Of a DNA stretch of 64,000 nucleotides, positions 1 through 14,132 are shown piece by piece. The stretch is from Setoptus koraiensis (Eukaryota > Arthropoda), in the NCBI GenBank assembly GCA_048013815.1, contig CM106585.1, positions 1,488,001 through 1,552,000 on the forward strand, given 5' to 3'. A model generated the notes under the pieces. The model saw only the letters and a list, made by a program, of their open reading frames with translations. It was not told where the DNA came from and ran no database searches. A program made the translations under genes and the position numbers. Numbering within the stretch: position 1 is the first letter of the stretch; every line of letters starts with the position of its first letter.

Positions 1-1639
1 TCTAGTCGCGATTCTCTCGAATCTTCTCCCATGTCTAGTTCCTCGAGGCCGGCGAGAAAAAGAAATCTTACAAGTGTCAACAACAATTTCTCATCCCATC
101 ATTATCTTGACCATACCAAGACACAAGTAAGACAAAACAATGGCAAGCAACATCGTCAAGATATAGATCCGATTGTAGTGAGTTCATCCAATTTTAGTTA
201 TAGTCGACCAAGCGTAGCCTTGTCAGTCAATAATTACGACAATGATCAGTGGAAACCCATACCAGATGATTATAATGGGCCTGTTTTGCCGGTGCAAGTC
301 GATGTTGTGGATGGCATTTATGATTCATCAGCCATGGAGGGTACCAAATATTCGCCCCAAAGAGGCCGATATAGTATTAACACAGCAACAGGTCAATTAA
401 ATGGGAGGAAGTATCTTCATAATGAGAAACCATTAGAGTTGCAGCCGACCCTTACGCATAAGATTTATAAAAGGGTATTACTATGCGACAAGACCTTAGT
501 CAGTTTGGATTTTGCACAAAATTTAAAATCTGAACCTCGTCCTTTTGGAATGGATAACAATTTGATTGATGCAGAAGCTTTGAATGTCATCAATAATGAT
601 GAAAACATAAAACACGTTCGTTCAAGTGGTTCGTTCAAATATCATCAGAATCATTCGCAGAATCATAATGAAATGAAGGCCATCAATAGAAATCATATTA
701 ATAGTGTTTTATCTGAAAGTGATCCGCTAGTTGCGTGTGATATGTGGGATCTTGAGAAAGGTCTGTCGAGCCGGAAGCCACCAAGAGAGACCCTGCGTCA
801 AGCAGTGAGGATTGATTTTCACACCATTCGAGGTAATATATCAATATAAACTATCTATTGACTATACAGTTTTACTATCATTTTAGGATTGTCTCTATCA
901 GTGTAACCTTTCTACTCTTAATTCAGATGCCATCAACAAGTGTAGAGCTCTTAGTGAAAAAATTTTGCCTCCAGTCGAGCTAGAGCATCAGTCATTAGAA
1001 TTATCACCTGACGATGTTGCCTCTATATTTTCCGTAAAACGAGGCCTCATGCCAGGTACAAAATGGTGTGGCTTAGGAGATAGCGCCTCTTCGTATAATG
1101 ACTTGGGTACAAAAAAGAAAATTGATATATGCTGTAGAGCGCACGATCATTGTCCAATCAGGCTAAAACCATTTCGACAAGGTTATGGCATATTAAATTT
1201 GGCCATCTACACAAAGTGAGTTTACTCGACAATCATACATTCACTTTGGTCCGATCACTTAATTTCAATATAAACATACTAATCTAGATTTTCATTTGTG
1301 TTTCCCTTAGATCTCATTGTGATTGTGACGAAGATTTTTACAGATGCCTCAAGAGCACTCGAACTAAAGTGGCCGATCTTCTTGGTAATATATACTTCAA
1401 TGTTTTGAAATTGCAATGCATGCAAACAGAAAAATTGAAGATATGCAAATCTATAAAGTAAGTTACACCATCAAATTCGGAACTTTTCAATCAAATCAAG
1501 CAAAAACTGATATACTATTTACACTTTCATCCCAATGTTATACAGAAAAGTGGCATTGGGATTCGAAAAGTGTGTCAAATGGGAAGAGAGTCCAGACAAG
1601 AAAGTGTTCCGATTTATTCCTGCTCCTGTCGCCTACTGA
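1..1639 (+). CDS. Group III secretory phospholipase A2 (5' end possibly beyond the window)
   Basis: Hydrolyses the sn-2 ester of phospholipids with calcium (family knowledge). Four coding exons: up to 832, 927-1215, 1311-1457, 1546-1639; all junctions are GT-AG and in frame. The calcium loop (PGTKWCGLGD) and the catalytic His-Asp pair in CCRAHDHC (residues 340-341 counted from the ATG at 31) are intact. Exon 3 supplies SHCDCDEDFYRCL, and exon 4 ends with the family's C-terminal FEKCVKWEE stretch. The frame is open to base 1, so the ATG at 31 may be internal. Counted from it the protein is 443 residues. About 300 residues precede the enzyme domain, far more than in bee-venom-type enzymes; this Asn/His-rich part resembles the long N-terminal regions of arthropod group III enzymes and may be a propeptide. 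No signal peptide is visible, so it is probably encoded further left. The gene runs tail to tail into the transporter, 247 bp between stop codons. Confidence 0.9.
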
Positions 1640-1869
1640 ACTCATCGGTCGATTAGGATCAAAATTAGAGTCTTTTAAAGCGACTAGATTACAGACAAAA
1701 CTATATCAATTCTTAGTCACTTGGCATCACAATTGATAAATAGGTCCAGCCTCTCGATACTGACAACTTTTGGAACGAGTAAAACAATAACACAAACAAA
1801 AAAAAACGTCAAGACTTGTTCGAATTGATTTTCATATCACATAGATCAATGTTATTTCCTATCCCCGAT

Positions 1870-1875
1870 TTTATT
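1870..1875 (-). terminator. Probable polyadenylation signal of the oligopeptide transporter gene
   Basis: The reverse strand reads AATAAA 12 bases after the transporter stop codon. If used, the 3' UTR is very short. The 1640-1886 gap between the two convergent genes holds no other feature I can see. Confidence 0.5.
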
Positions 1876-1886
1876 TGAGGATAATT

Positions 1887-4800
1887 TTAGGATCTATCAT
1901 CCGACTTGACAATTTTCTCTGGTGGGTCTTCAGGTGTTGCAGTAACATTTGATGATTGAGTCGATGGCAATTCATTTTGCGCACCGTTATCAACTTTTTC
2001 TACAGTAGACTTAAGTGCTTCATCTTTAGTGACCGCATTATTAACAGAATTTGGCTTGACCTTTATCTCGTCTTGACTATTTTTGACAGCATTGTTATTT
2101 ACCTCTGGACTGTTGTGAGTCGGATGCCCACTATCAATTGTACGGCGAACATCAACAACTGATGAATTTGCATCCAAGCTATTTGATGGTGATGATCGTT
2201 CATTTGTTGAATTGGGAGATTTGAAATAATAAGCCAGCCAGGCGAAAACTACCATATCCAATATCATGAGTATACCATAAAAGTAATACTCTATCACCAT
2301 ACTATCGAATAGATGCAACGATTCAACGGCCACAGTCAGTAGATTACCGAATGCGGTGGTCAAAAACCAGGCTCCAAGTATAATACTTTTCATGCTTTTG
2401 GGGGCCACAGAATAAGAGAACTCCAAGCCGGTTATACCGAACATAACTTCACCCGCCGAAATACCCAAGTAGGGTATCAACTGCCATAATATACTAATCA
2501 TATATTTATTATCCTGTAGTTGTTGCAGTTTGATTGTAAACTGCACATCAGTAGATTGAAAACAATAAAAAAAACAAACAAAGGAACAATTAGAATTAGA
2601 AAAAATATACTCAAGATGCAAGGTGTCAAGTTAATGACGACACTCACCTTCTTTGGCTCATACTCGTGGGCTATAATTAGATTTCTTGAACCTGGCTCCA
2701 AAGTCACATTGAAAGGAGCCTGATTCATGCTGCTCGGAAACAACAAACTGAATTGATTGTGATGCTGAGCGTCCACATCGAGATATTCTGTCGACAACAG
2801 GTTCTGGTCAAATGTCTGAAATTGGAAGTTTTGTTTTTTAGCAGATTCCAGTGGCTTCATTGACAGGCTACCCATGTTTGAATGGGCAGTTCCCATGATG
2901 TCCATAATTATCTTGACCCTTGCGAAGCCGGCCGGTGGCATATTGACATTGTCGTCGAAGGCTTTATCTTTTACTTCGCCATTGGCCTGATAAATATAGA
3001 GAAGTTTACTTTGAGCGTTTGGGTCAAATTTGGGCAAACTTGCATTGAATTGCGAGTCGTTATCCAATGGGCAAAAACTGGCAACATGTTGCGCCAACAA
3101 CACGGCTGTGTCAGACAGATTGTTGCTGTTGGAATTCGCCTCTGATTGTTTCGGTGGGCTTTGTAAGTTGAACATCAATTTATAATTGTTATCATGTAAC
3201 AAATCTAGAGTTGTAGATTCAAGTGGGCCTATAGTTTTAAATTTCAACGAGGGCAAAGCTCCTAGGTGCGATGCATCCTCCGACGACAAAGAATCAGAGT
3301 GTTGGCCTGTCAATGATGCCTGGTGCAAGTGATCAATATTGTGCAGTTGCAGCCCAATTGCCTTTTTGTTGCCCTCAAAACTTTGATCTGATTTTGGTTG
3401 GTGTTCGTTCCATAAATGATGATCAACAAAGAGACTTGGGTGCACTAGCTCACAATTGCTCATTCCATTGATGACAGTCAGATGAGCATGTCCTTGTGGT
3501 ACAGCGGTAACGGGACTATATTGATCGATTCTTTGTTCAATGAGAGCAGACGCGAAAAATGTCAGACCAGCTACAACACCGCCCGTGGTCATACGTTGCA
3601 ACGGGGTCTTGATTACACCGCATTTGTCAAATAAAGGATAAATCATGAGATTGAAGACAGGAATGAGGCCTAACAGTAGGAGAGGATTGGCCACTTGTAT
3701 TTGGTCAGGTTTTAGTTCAAAACCAAAAATGTGCCCATCCATTCTAGTTGCTTGTAAAGTCCAACGCGAAGATTGCTGATCAAATAGACACCAGAATACT
3801 GGCAATGGCAGAAACAATACTAAGACAGCCAGCACTGACCGGAATTCGTCCAAGGTTCTCTTGTCGTATCTATCCAATGCATAATAAATCCAATGAGTTC
3901 TCTGCAATGATCGTGGGTCTACATCGCAAGCGGGCATTGTGTTGACAGTTAATGTTGAGGCGTCCGATGAGCTTGTCTCTTCAACAACCCGGACTCGATT
4001 CTTGCTAGACTTTTTTCTGGCCCATTTGTTCTTAATGGCGTGCTGAACAGGCGTGTATCGAGAAACAAAATGTTGTTTTACATGATCTATCTATTATCAA
4101 TTGGGCGACAATAACTGATGAGTTGATCTGCATACTCACGTAAATACTTTTGACGAACGAGACTAGAACGTTGGCCTTTGGTAGTGGAACTATAACATAG
4201 TTTGATTTGGCCAAAACGAAAAATACCAGACCAACAAACATTAATATACATGGTACACCAAAGGCAAGTGGAAAACAATCAGGTCTTCCGTGACATTGTA
4301 CATCGCTGCGAAGAACTGGCGTCAAAAAGGTCGATATCAAACTTCCGGCATTTATAGAGAAATAGAACATGGAGAAGAAGTTCTGAATGCGTTTCTGTTC
4401 GCTAGTTAGAAATTGGTCCCCACTAAGAGCTGTAACGCAAGGTTTTATGCCGCCAGTGCCGCTGCCAATTAACACTAGACTTAATATGGTTAGTCCGACT
4501 GAAAGGGCACTGTTGTTGATACAGGTATTAAGATAATTAACGATCAATTGATCAATATTAATATAGTAATCAAAAAAGTCAGTCGGTGTGTAATGTATGC
4601 TTGAATAACTTACTGATTGTACCATATTATGGATGAAATGACAAGAAGTAACTCTCCTAAGAAATACACTGACGACAAGTACAGTATGGTACTAAGTGAT
4701 CGCGGTTGTTTGACAAATTGAAATTGTGTTTAGAAGGATGAAAATGATGATTAATTTGTATTTATATTGTTGTTCAATGTTTCATGAGTCATTGTCATGT

Positions 4801-5526
4801 TAGTTGAGCTCTTACCGATATTTGCCCCAAATGGAATCGCCCAGAATGGCACCGAAGATGGGCGTGAAATAGCATAGCGTCATAAACAAATGAAAGGATA
4901 TGGTAGAACCGGACTCTGAGAATCCTAGCACGTCTCTGAAATATAGTACAAGAATGGCTACAATCCATCAGTGAGCCATTGGTTGCATTCAATTGTATGG
5001 ATAAATTAGTAAATAAATAAAGATAATTAGTATTCATGCCGGTTGAGTCAGACAGACATTGCTGGTGCAATGTTAAGTTGCTGTAATTACCTCTGAGGCC
5101 GTAAAATGAGAACCTTTCACAGAACTCATCGCAAATAATGAAGAAAACATATTTTGGATAGGGCCGTTCCTTAGTTGTCGAGGCCTCGGGGTCCGTCAGA
5201 GATTGCATAAGAAGGTTCTTGCTATATTGGTTGTCCCTGGTCAATTGTGATTCATCTCTGACTAAAACAGGTGCCCTCGATAGTAGTTTCTTTTCATTTC
5301 CAGTAGCTGACTTGCCGATGATGTCCGATGGCTGCTGAATAAGTCTGTTTTCATTCGTGTTGTCCCATCTCTGTTTTGCATCAATGTCACTCTTACTGTT
5401 GTTGTTATCGGTATCCATTAGATTATTGTTATTATTGATAACGTTTAAGTTGATGTCACTTGTGGAACCAATGTTGTTAGCATTTTCTAAATTGTATTTA
5501 TTGCGACGGTGTGACAATCTTGGCAT
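1887..5526 (-). CDS. Proton-coupled oligopeptide transporter, SLC15/POT family
   Basis: Moves di- and tripeptides with protons across the plasma membrane (family knowledge). Six coding exons in transcript order: 5526-5091, 4957-4816, 4691-4614, 4509-4140, 4042-2648, 2540-1887; phases agree and the protein is 1024 residues. The ExxER signature is present as EFCER (134-138), followed by a membrane-2 histidine in SFHLFMTLCYFTP (His168) matching the essential proton-site His of PEPT1. GTGGIKP, NFFSMFYFSINAGSL, FWCLFDQQSSRWTLQ and GLEFSYSVAPKSMKS are further family landmarks. It is longer than the usual 700-730 residues because of a ~110-residue Asn/Asp-rich N-terminus, a large extracellular loop between the late membrane helices, and a polar C-terminal tail. 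An upstream in-frame TGA supports the ATG at 5526. The acceptor of the last exon could instead lie 24 bases further in; the chosen one has the better pyrimidine tract. Confidence 0.92.
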
Positions 5527-8500
5527 TGGTCTCGGCTGATCATCCGTTGTTTCCTGACATTGTTATGCCAAATGATTATATTAATATAATAATGATTAGT
5601 AAGGCGTCAATTACGTCTAGTAGTTTGCGACTATCTTCACCAGTGGGCACACAAACATTTATGCGGATTATTTGAGCAAATAATAAAAAACCGTTGTGAC
5701 AGCAAGTTGTTGTCAATCTCCGCTGTCGCACGTATCGATAAACAATGATTTACAATGACAATGAAAAATCATCTGTTGCTTTGAGGGCAAGCGTGAATAT
5801 CAGGCAAGCAAAGCGGTTTTCACAACTAATAATTCACTCATACTCGATAATACATGTACAATCATGTAATCATGTAATAAATACATGATAATGCAGTTTG
5901 CTTCACAAATCCGATTCACAATTGCAACAATCCAAAGTGGAAATGGGCGCGCATTCAATCCTTTTGTTTCGAACAACCCTGCATTGTGCAAACGATTGCT
6001 ACTTTCACGTCACGCAATGCTTTTAGCGCTTTTCTGTTTATTTCCGACAAAATAGTTCAACCCAAAACGATGTTGCTGTGAATATTTTGCTAGTTTACAC
6101 GCACAACTACGGGCGATTTCGTTATTCAAAAAGTACTATCAGAAACATTGAAGGAGTTGTAATGGTGATTTCGTGAGTCCCTTGCTCTTTCTATCGTTTT
6201 GTCAGTACTAGAATTGCTGCTGTCAAATTCCGCCTATTTTCGCGTCATGTCAGATAAACCGAAGCTGCAACTCGTGTTTCATGACTCAAGCAAAGATGCA
6301 CAAGGCTAGACTGGTTTCGCCTTTTTCGCTGGTTAGCCAGAAAATATCCCATATATATAATAATAACAATAATGTGTTTGTATTGGGTTACTCACTGTCA
6401 GATAATTGTCAGTTGAGCCGGTCGATGAACACGCCTTGGATGAGGAGACGTGTCAAGAAATATTCATTGACATCTCGTACCATGCACTCATCTAGAGAAC
6501 GAGCCCTCACCACAAAATGGAGAGGACTTGGGAATTTTTCAATGCACACAAATGATTATAATTAATGTATAAGAAATTCACCCCATCCAGCTATTGATGC
6601 TTGTCCCCAGCTAAAATCAACCAGCATACAACATGTAGAAGCCGCGCGAGAGAGTAACGAAAAAAATGAACTAAATTCGAGAAAAATTGCGACAACAAGG
6701 TATAGAACACTGGACCAGAAGAGTGGTGACAATTTCGATTCAAATGTTATCTCGCCAGGAACAAATCACAGGAAAAATCATCGTTGGGCTACAACAATAG
6801 ATGAATGCACAAAATATGTCAACATGACGAGAGTATTCTCTAGCATAAAAGAATCGAAAGTTATAATCAGCGATGATAAGGTGAACTTGAGATTATGGAC
6901 CATCTCAGGAATCAGAGGACGAAAACTAACAAATGAAGTTCACACATCTAACATCTAAATATCTGATTGGAACAAAGGATTTCTCATACTCATTATCTTC
7001 ATATGAACACGGTATTTTGTGAATACTCTATAGTTTCACAATTGTTTTTATAGTTATTATGCAACACTCACCTTGTTAGATAAAACAGAGCCGTAGCCCT
7101 GATTTATTAGTTGAGTCTTGGATATTATGGATTCGTCGGACATTATTAATCAAATGGTGAACTATAGTATGTTATTGAATTTATATGTTGTTCTGGATTC
7201 TTTTTCAACGCTCTTAATATTATAACCTCGCCAGAGCTCCTTTGTCGACGACATCAACATCAGCAGTCTGCTCTCTCACTACTACAAACTCAATCGATTA
7301 TTGTTATCTTGAATTTTCTGGTTTTTGTAAATTTTTCCAAACTGAATTCTCTTTCTGTGAATTTCCTATTTGTTTCTAGTCAGTGTTTGACTATTAATAT
7401 CGTTTGCTAGAATTGTATCCTCATGATCGATGACTTGCCAATCATAATAACAGAAATATGCATTTTATCGCAGCAGCTGTTATTGGATAATCATAAGTCA
7501 AGTGTTTATGTCGATGCTTGCCAATCATGATTGAGCATTGATGATTTCTGACACTGGCACTAACTACTCATCGAGTAGTGTTGTATACTGCACTATATTT
7601 ATGTTGATGGTGAATTTGTATGCGTATTCATGACAATTATCACTAATGTAACCTCATCTTAATTGCAAATCAGTCACCAGATTAAAAATTTAGATCTGTA
7701 AAATATGTTTGCAGATTGTGTGCTGACAATGTTCTGACAGATGCGATAATAATTTAATAATAATGATAATATTTGTAGCGACTCTATGGGATCATAAGTT
7801 TAGCGATCTTTGTGCGACTACCCACTAAACTCTCTCGGACTACTGAACACAAACAAGTGAAAACAAGTTCACTAAAGTTGGATAATCTGACTTTCGACGG
7901 AACTTTTTTACAACTCGGTGAAGCGTGATATACTGCCAATTAGTAGAATATAAAGTTGCTAGAGTGATGCAAAGGCCACTGTATTTGTCAATAGTCAGTC
8001 GCTATTTGATTAGATTAATTGTAATTGTCGCCTAACAACGTCGACACGCCTTTGCCGAGCACACAATAGCGGTGCGACAACTACTAGTAGCCAGCAGGAA
8101 AAAAAAATTATAATGATGATGAACTAAATAATTTATTGCTTCTCTATTGTGTTTCATTCAGCTAATTAACTCGAAAACTTTCATCAATATATCATCGCTG
8201 TTGTATTGAAACTTTCAATTATTGTTGATGAAGCGATTCTTTTGTTGAAAGTGCGAGTGTTTTCAAAATCCTGCCATTGCAGCTCGTATCTGTATTGCTA
8301 ATAGCAATGGTAGTAATACAGTGTACTACTAGCAGAAGTAGTTGCATAACCTGATTAGATGCTGATCTAAATCAATTAGCCGTTCACTAGCAGCACTGTA
8401 ATACGGCAGGTAAAGTTAGATGTAACTATGTGATATGCAGTACCTCACGAGTGTGTCCATTAGTCGGGCTAGCATTCGAGGCAGCAATATCTCTTTCTCG

Positions 8501-11353
8501 ATGGCCATTAATCTGTGAGTGGCCGTTACTTTGCTCCATGTTAGCTTGTTTGTTATGTCATACTGGTCATGCTAGTTATGTAATCACAACTAGCAGAGAA
8601 TCGTAGCAGTATTCAAGCTGTGCGAAGAAGCTCTAGTCACTAGTTATAATTGTTATGGTTGTTAAAGATGCCAACTTAGTGTTATGTGTAATTAACAAGC
8701 GTTTGATTGGAATCATCAAGCGAAGAAGCTCTCTCGTTATCGTCGACTGAAATGGCGAACATAAGTGGAAAATGAATTAAGTTGCCTTTGAACACAACCA
8801 TTGAATTGACGAGAGAAACGATAAATTAAATGTCGTAAATATTTATACGATTATATACAATAAGTAGAATAGCAAAAGCAAAACCAGAAGCTCAATCTGT
8901 CTAGCTGCTGCATAATCATATAAATTGTCCGTTGTAAAATATTATTATTGATATATATATACATACCACTAGTAAGCAACAGATTGGAAGCTCGATAAAA
9001 AGAGGAGAATTATTATTATTATTTACTCATTATAATTATGACTTTATCTATCCACATTGCAATGATGAGCAACAGCAACAAGCGGCAACAAAATGAATGT
9101 TGTCTCATCAGCCGTCGTCATGGTAACTGCCCACTGCCAACAACTGGTAATGGTCAACAACAACAGCAACAACAACATTGGCCTGCTCAACCGGCTAGCT
9201 TGCCAACTTGTTGTTATCCAAAAGAGACCAGAGACATTGATGATGTTAATAAGTATAAATAATCAAATAGAGGCTTCTGCTTCTGCTGCACCATCGTACG
9301 ATGTTGATACTGATCAGAGTTGTTTACTTTTATGTTTAGTCGCTTGTTTGTTTGTTTTTTTTTTCAAGATTTCCATACTCTTACCGTCGGACTGTGTTAA
9401 GTAATTGTAAAGACGGCATCATATACAAATGAATCATAGCTGATGATACTCGACCAATACACGTCATATTTTACAAACTTTCTTTTTCTCATACACACTG
9501 TAATAACAACACACAACGCAACAAAATACAATGTGGTAGATAAATACCCATCTACTGTTATTATCAGTCTATCCACCGTTTATTATTTGATTTATTCCAT
9601 GTCTGACCTACACATACAAGAACTACCTGCTTCAACTAGTCTAAAATTAAGCTACACACAGCAAAGTATCAAAATTGACCATTGACCGCTCATGAAAAAG
9701 TAACCTTATAGATGATTTCAATAACTTCAACACTAATCCATAGACCAATGCTTTTGAATTAGTTAATCATTGCCGAGAGTCTCTCCCTCTCTTTGACCCG
9801 GATCTAACCTTGGTCGAGCAACGGTTACAGTGACTGAATCCACTTATCTCTTTAAATTCACATTTGGTTTTATCGACCATTATGCAATCATGGATTACAT
9901 AATCGATTTTAGCTATGCAGCAGCAACTCTAATCCATCTAATTTGCTCCCAGTCAAGTATGTCTAACAAAAATGATGGTTACTTACCTTTTAACGCAGTC
10001 ACATCTATATTATAGTATATTTATCTTTGCGACGTTGACTTCATTGAATACTTTTCATCACAAAATTTGAGCTTTCAGCACCCGTTCGACTTCTTTCCAT
10101 CAGCACACATAGGGACATGCCAGGATTAAATCATCTTCATGTGATACCTTCTGTGTATATGTGAGCCTACAATTAAGAGCAACAACTTCAGCTACAACAA
10201 GTGCCATCATCATTTGTTTTATTTATTATTGTCACATGACGGACTTAATAACGCTTAATGAAGACCACTAATCGGGATGAGATCAGAATTGTGAGCTAAA
10301 AATTGGATTGTCAAAGTGAACATTGACAAACAATCAACATGGCTCGCGTGACACCATTCACTATCTATGTTGTTTGAGCTAATATAATTCAATAATAATT
10401 AGAGCAAATGTCGCTTCAATTCAATAATGAGAAGCGTGTGGGAGTGTGACTAATATTAGATTGATAAGATAGCGGCTGAATTCTTATTGGGCTTGAACGG
10501 CGCCAACGACTGTTGTTCTTTATTTTTGTTTTATATGTAACCAAGTATTATCATAGATCACATTCCTTGATAGACATCTATGATATAGAGTGATAAACAT
10601 CTTGATCGACATACAATTGTAATAGCGTAGTTATTCAACGTTATTAGATAATCATGGAAGTTTCCGGATCGCAATGTGAAAAGCATAATATGCATATAGT
10701 TTCACTAATTGATAAAAAGCGACAACAGCCACTTCTTGAGATGATCTGTGAATGATTGAATGCAGATGATATTACTGACATCCGATCTTGATAACAATCG
10801 CTAATTAAGTACTTAAGGGGGGACAATTGTGCGAACTATTTATCGTCGATTCTAGTCTCGAGAGACTCGAAACTACAGTAACAAAGCCTCCGTGATATCA
10901 TGACAGTATCTCAACAGTCGGCGTTTACTTAAATATCTGCTGGCTACTTGGAGGAGATTTATGCAGCTGACTCATTGCAACTTTAGGGGGAATTGTAAAC
11001 TTCAATGAGGAGTCCTCGTAATCCGCGTCCTCACAATCAACGGATCACATGTTATTGTTGATCGTTTGGTAGCCTTTTTTTTGCACTAACACTGAATACC
11101 GATTAATTTTTGTCAAATATCTCTTCTTGTTATGTCATGATATTTTTGCCAACACTCTGTCAACTTGCCCTGTGAGAGGCTGTACCAACTTTCAGGTTTT
11201 TCTCAACACTGACAAGTTGTGAGAGTCTTTTGGGCTACAGATTGACATTTCACATTGCCGACTATTTTGGCTCACAATGCGAAGAAAAAAATGTCCAGGA
11301 TTCAAAACTGGACATTGTTTGTTTTTGCTGGGTGAGTGTATGACATACGAAAT

Positions 11354-11990
11354 GTCATCAGTATTGCAACAAATGTAGCAAAAAGTATCTCGTGATTGTG
11401 CAAGGATTGATGTTGGTTACCTCATCAGAGGCTTGAGCGAGGCAATCGTCAAGAAAGCAGCTCATCGACAATTAAAAAGGTAGACAATGGGGGGTCATTG
11501 TGTAAGTGTACGAGAGTAGTTGTTGACCAGTAGATCAAACAAACATCACTCATCCTCTCGGATATTCATTGTGAGTGTTGCTGAAAATTTGAACGATACA
11601 ACGGTTGTCGTATTCAAAAGTCAACGTTTGAATAGCAACAGCGATTTATGTTGTTATTTGTATCAACATTTGCAAAAAGAGATTTCACTATGACGTTTCG
11701 TAGGGTTGACATATCGACGCTTGGGGGAGTTAGAAACAAAATCAAGCAGCCTCTCGATACTCGTACCGATTAGCTGTTGACGACTATGTGTACGAGAAGG
11801 GGGCATCGCAACGGACACATGAGTGCAGTCGGCCGAAATCAACTGGTCAGTTGCTAACCGGCTAATATCTCAAGGAGTGGGGTTGGCTAGTCGGTACGAG
11901 TGTCGGCTAGTTTACTTTTTGCATTGTGCAGTTTTGCATTGTCTGACACATCAATTTGTCACTAACGTCAATTCTTACACTGGCTTGCTT
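11354..11990 (+). repeat. Direct repeat copy 1, about 0.6 kb, non-coding
   Basis: The first about 505 bases (11354-11858) match 14133-14637 with only about nine or ten mismatches seen by eye and no gap, at a constant offset of 2779. Beyond 11858 similarity drops abruptly, then resumes more weakly (about 85-90%) from about 11884 to 11970. No open frame spans the conserved core. No terminal inverted repeats or target duplication were found. Confidence 0.85.
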
Positions 11991-12646
11991 CTAACTTTTT
12001 GCTGTATTATCACTGCTATATCAACTGAAAGGTTTTTTTGTTGTATTAATCAACTTACCATGAGTATCAGAATATCCGCTTGGTGATTATTGTTTGCAGC
12101 GACATGATGATGAATCTTCTATGGTAACGAGTGACAATAATATGTTAGTTGTAATGATTAAACTTGTCATATCACCTCGTTTATCTATTCGGCGTATGTT
12201 CGCTGCTAATATAAATGAATATTTTGTCGAGATTGTTCGTTGATTAATCAAGACATAGCTCACATAGGTGTTGTTATGTCGCTGTCAAGTATAATGGCAT
12301 TTGTATCGGAGGATAACACTTGATGATTGTTGTGTTTGTGTAAAACTTTCGTTTGCGTCGTTGGAGAGTTAGGAGCTTCGTGATGACAAGAAAGATGTTA
12401 GATAATAGCCGTTCCACATATCATACACAATGAACATTTTGAGCTTGTCAAGTTAACTGTAAACACTTGAGCAAGTGAATCAATCAAAGTGATGCGATTA
12501 AGACAAGCCACCAAACTAGAACAAATCACCTGTAAACACTCTGGTTGGATAATGGTGGCTGCTAACGGTTCACAGCACACAGTTTGAAGAAATACAAGTA
12601 ATGGCGTCGGTGTTAGTGTTGGTGTAAAAATGGACAGAATAGCCGT

Positions 12647-12705
12647 ACAGTTAGTGGTTGTTGTTGTTTGCAATACAGCAACAACAACTACCAAATACTA
12701 ACTGT
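12647..12705. other. Small imperfect stem-loop
   Basis: An outer 9-bp stem (ACAGTTAGT with ACTAACTGT) and an inner run of GTT triplets facing CAA triplets enclose a short loop; an 8-base asymmetric bulge separates the stems. The inner pairing is helped by low-complexity sequence, so it may be fortuitous. Confidence 0.35.
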
Positions 12706-14004
12706 AGGAATGAGAAGATAGACCAAACCGCAAACGATAAGCTAAACTAGTCACACATTATAAACATAAAACAATGCTCACAGTCACTACTGTCAAGTCC
12801 ATCCAGTTAATGCGAACGGTTGTTGTTATCGGCGCATCACAACTTTGCCATAGAGCACCGATAAGCAGCTCATTAGTTTGGCCAGTCAGCTCGCTTGGAT
12901 TAGCGAGATCATTTTGAGTTAGATCAGTTGGATGAGGTGAAGCAACTGCATCGGCTGCGCTGGCTGTATGTGAGACGGACAATTTTAAGTGTGAGTGATA
13001 GACGATAATTGATGGCTTCTCAAATCTGTGCCTGTCTTCGATGATGTTGTTAAATTTTTATACGATCTCATGGACTGAACTTATGATCATTATGCTAGTT
13101 TAGTGGCGTACTGTTGTTGGTCTACCCACTGCTCAGCGCACATCTATTTATGATTATTTTACAGATAAAGGTGTGAGTTATTTCAGTCGAGTTGACTTGA
13201 GTCAATAACATCAACAATAACTCCTCCAGTTTTCTCTTTCTCTGTATGCAATTGCATGAATGAAGTGAATGAAAAAGTGCCAATACTACAAGCTATTTAT
13301 GTTGAAGTTAACAACTACTACGGTTAGCAGAGAAAGGGAGTCTTGCCATTGTAACCACCACCTTGTGGTAATGCGTGTGAGAACAGCCAACAATTGCTGG
13401 GGTATTATCTCTCTAAAGCACTCACGGCTAGTTGACCAGCTGCCAATAAATAATCATCAATATACTCTTAGGTGCCGCATAGCTCACCACAGTACTGCTG
13501 CATGAGAGTCAGAGATTGTGCATTCGACCAGGTAGAATCGACCAAGAATAAGGCACTTGATGAAATGAACAGATTTAGCATAGGACATAGCACTATCTGT
13601 ACCTGTATCTATTCATCGGACACCATTGTGAATAAAACAGTTTGATTAATTATTTGACACTCATCTCATGCAAAGCATAGGATGAACATGTGTATAATGT
13701 GAATCGATACCTCATACGTTGTTTTTGTCTATTGGGCCACCAGTTTTCATACATGCTAGCTCTATTAAATGTGACTCATGCTATTGTGAGAATCTTTTTG
13801 CGATTGACTTGGAAATCTTGACTATACTTTTGGCGACTATCGCTACTGCTAGTGATGGTCGCAAAAGACATCCGCACTGTTGATTTATTGATGGCGTAAA
13901 GAATAACAAACAAGAGCAAACAACACCTCAATGGGCTTGCCAGTTAGATGATGGCGACTATGAGTAACTGTTACTTTCACCCCATTTGACATTTGGGCGC
14001 TTTT

Positions 14005-14080
14005 TGCCAAAATCAACTGGTCAGTTAGCCAATTCAGAGTATCCACACATCGCTCGCTTCTAAATATTCGGTACGAGCAA
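14005..14080 (+). repeat. Partial, diverged copy of the direct-repeat tail
   Basis: AAATCAACTGGTCAGTT at about 14011 and GGTACGAGCA further on match the tail of the repeat (11836 onwards and 14615 onwards). The fragment sits immediately before copy 2, as if the locus once held tandem units. Confidence 0.5.
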
Positions 14081-14132
14081 TGGTCAATCTATTGCTTCTG
14101 TCAACTCTTGTGACGTCATACGAACTGTCATT

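Noticed and set aside
9038-9404. Forward frames with a glutamine run
   Set aside because: Same reason: a short triplet run in otherwise non-coding A/T-rich DNA.
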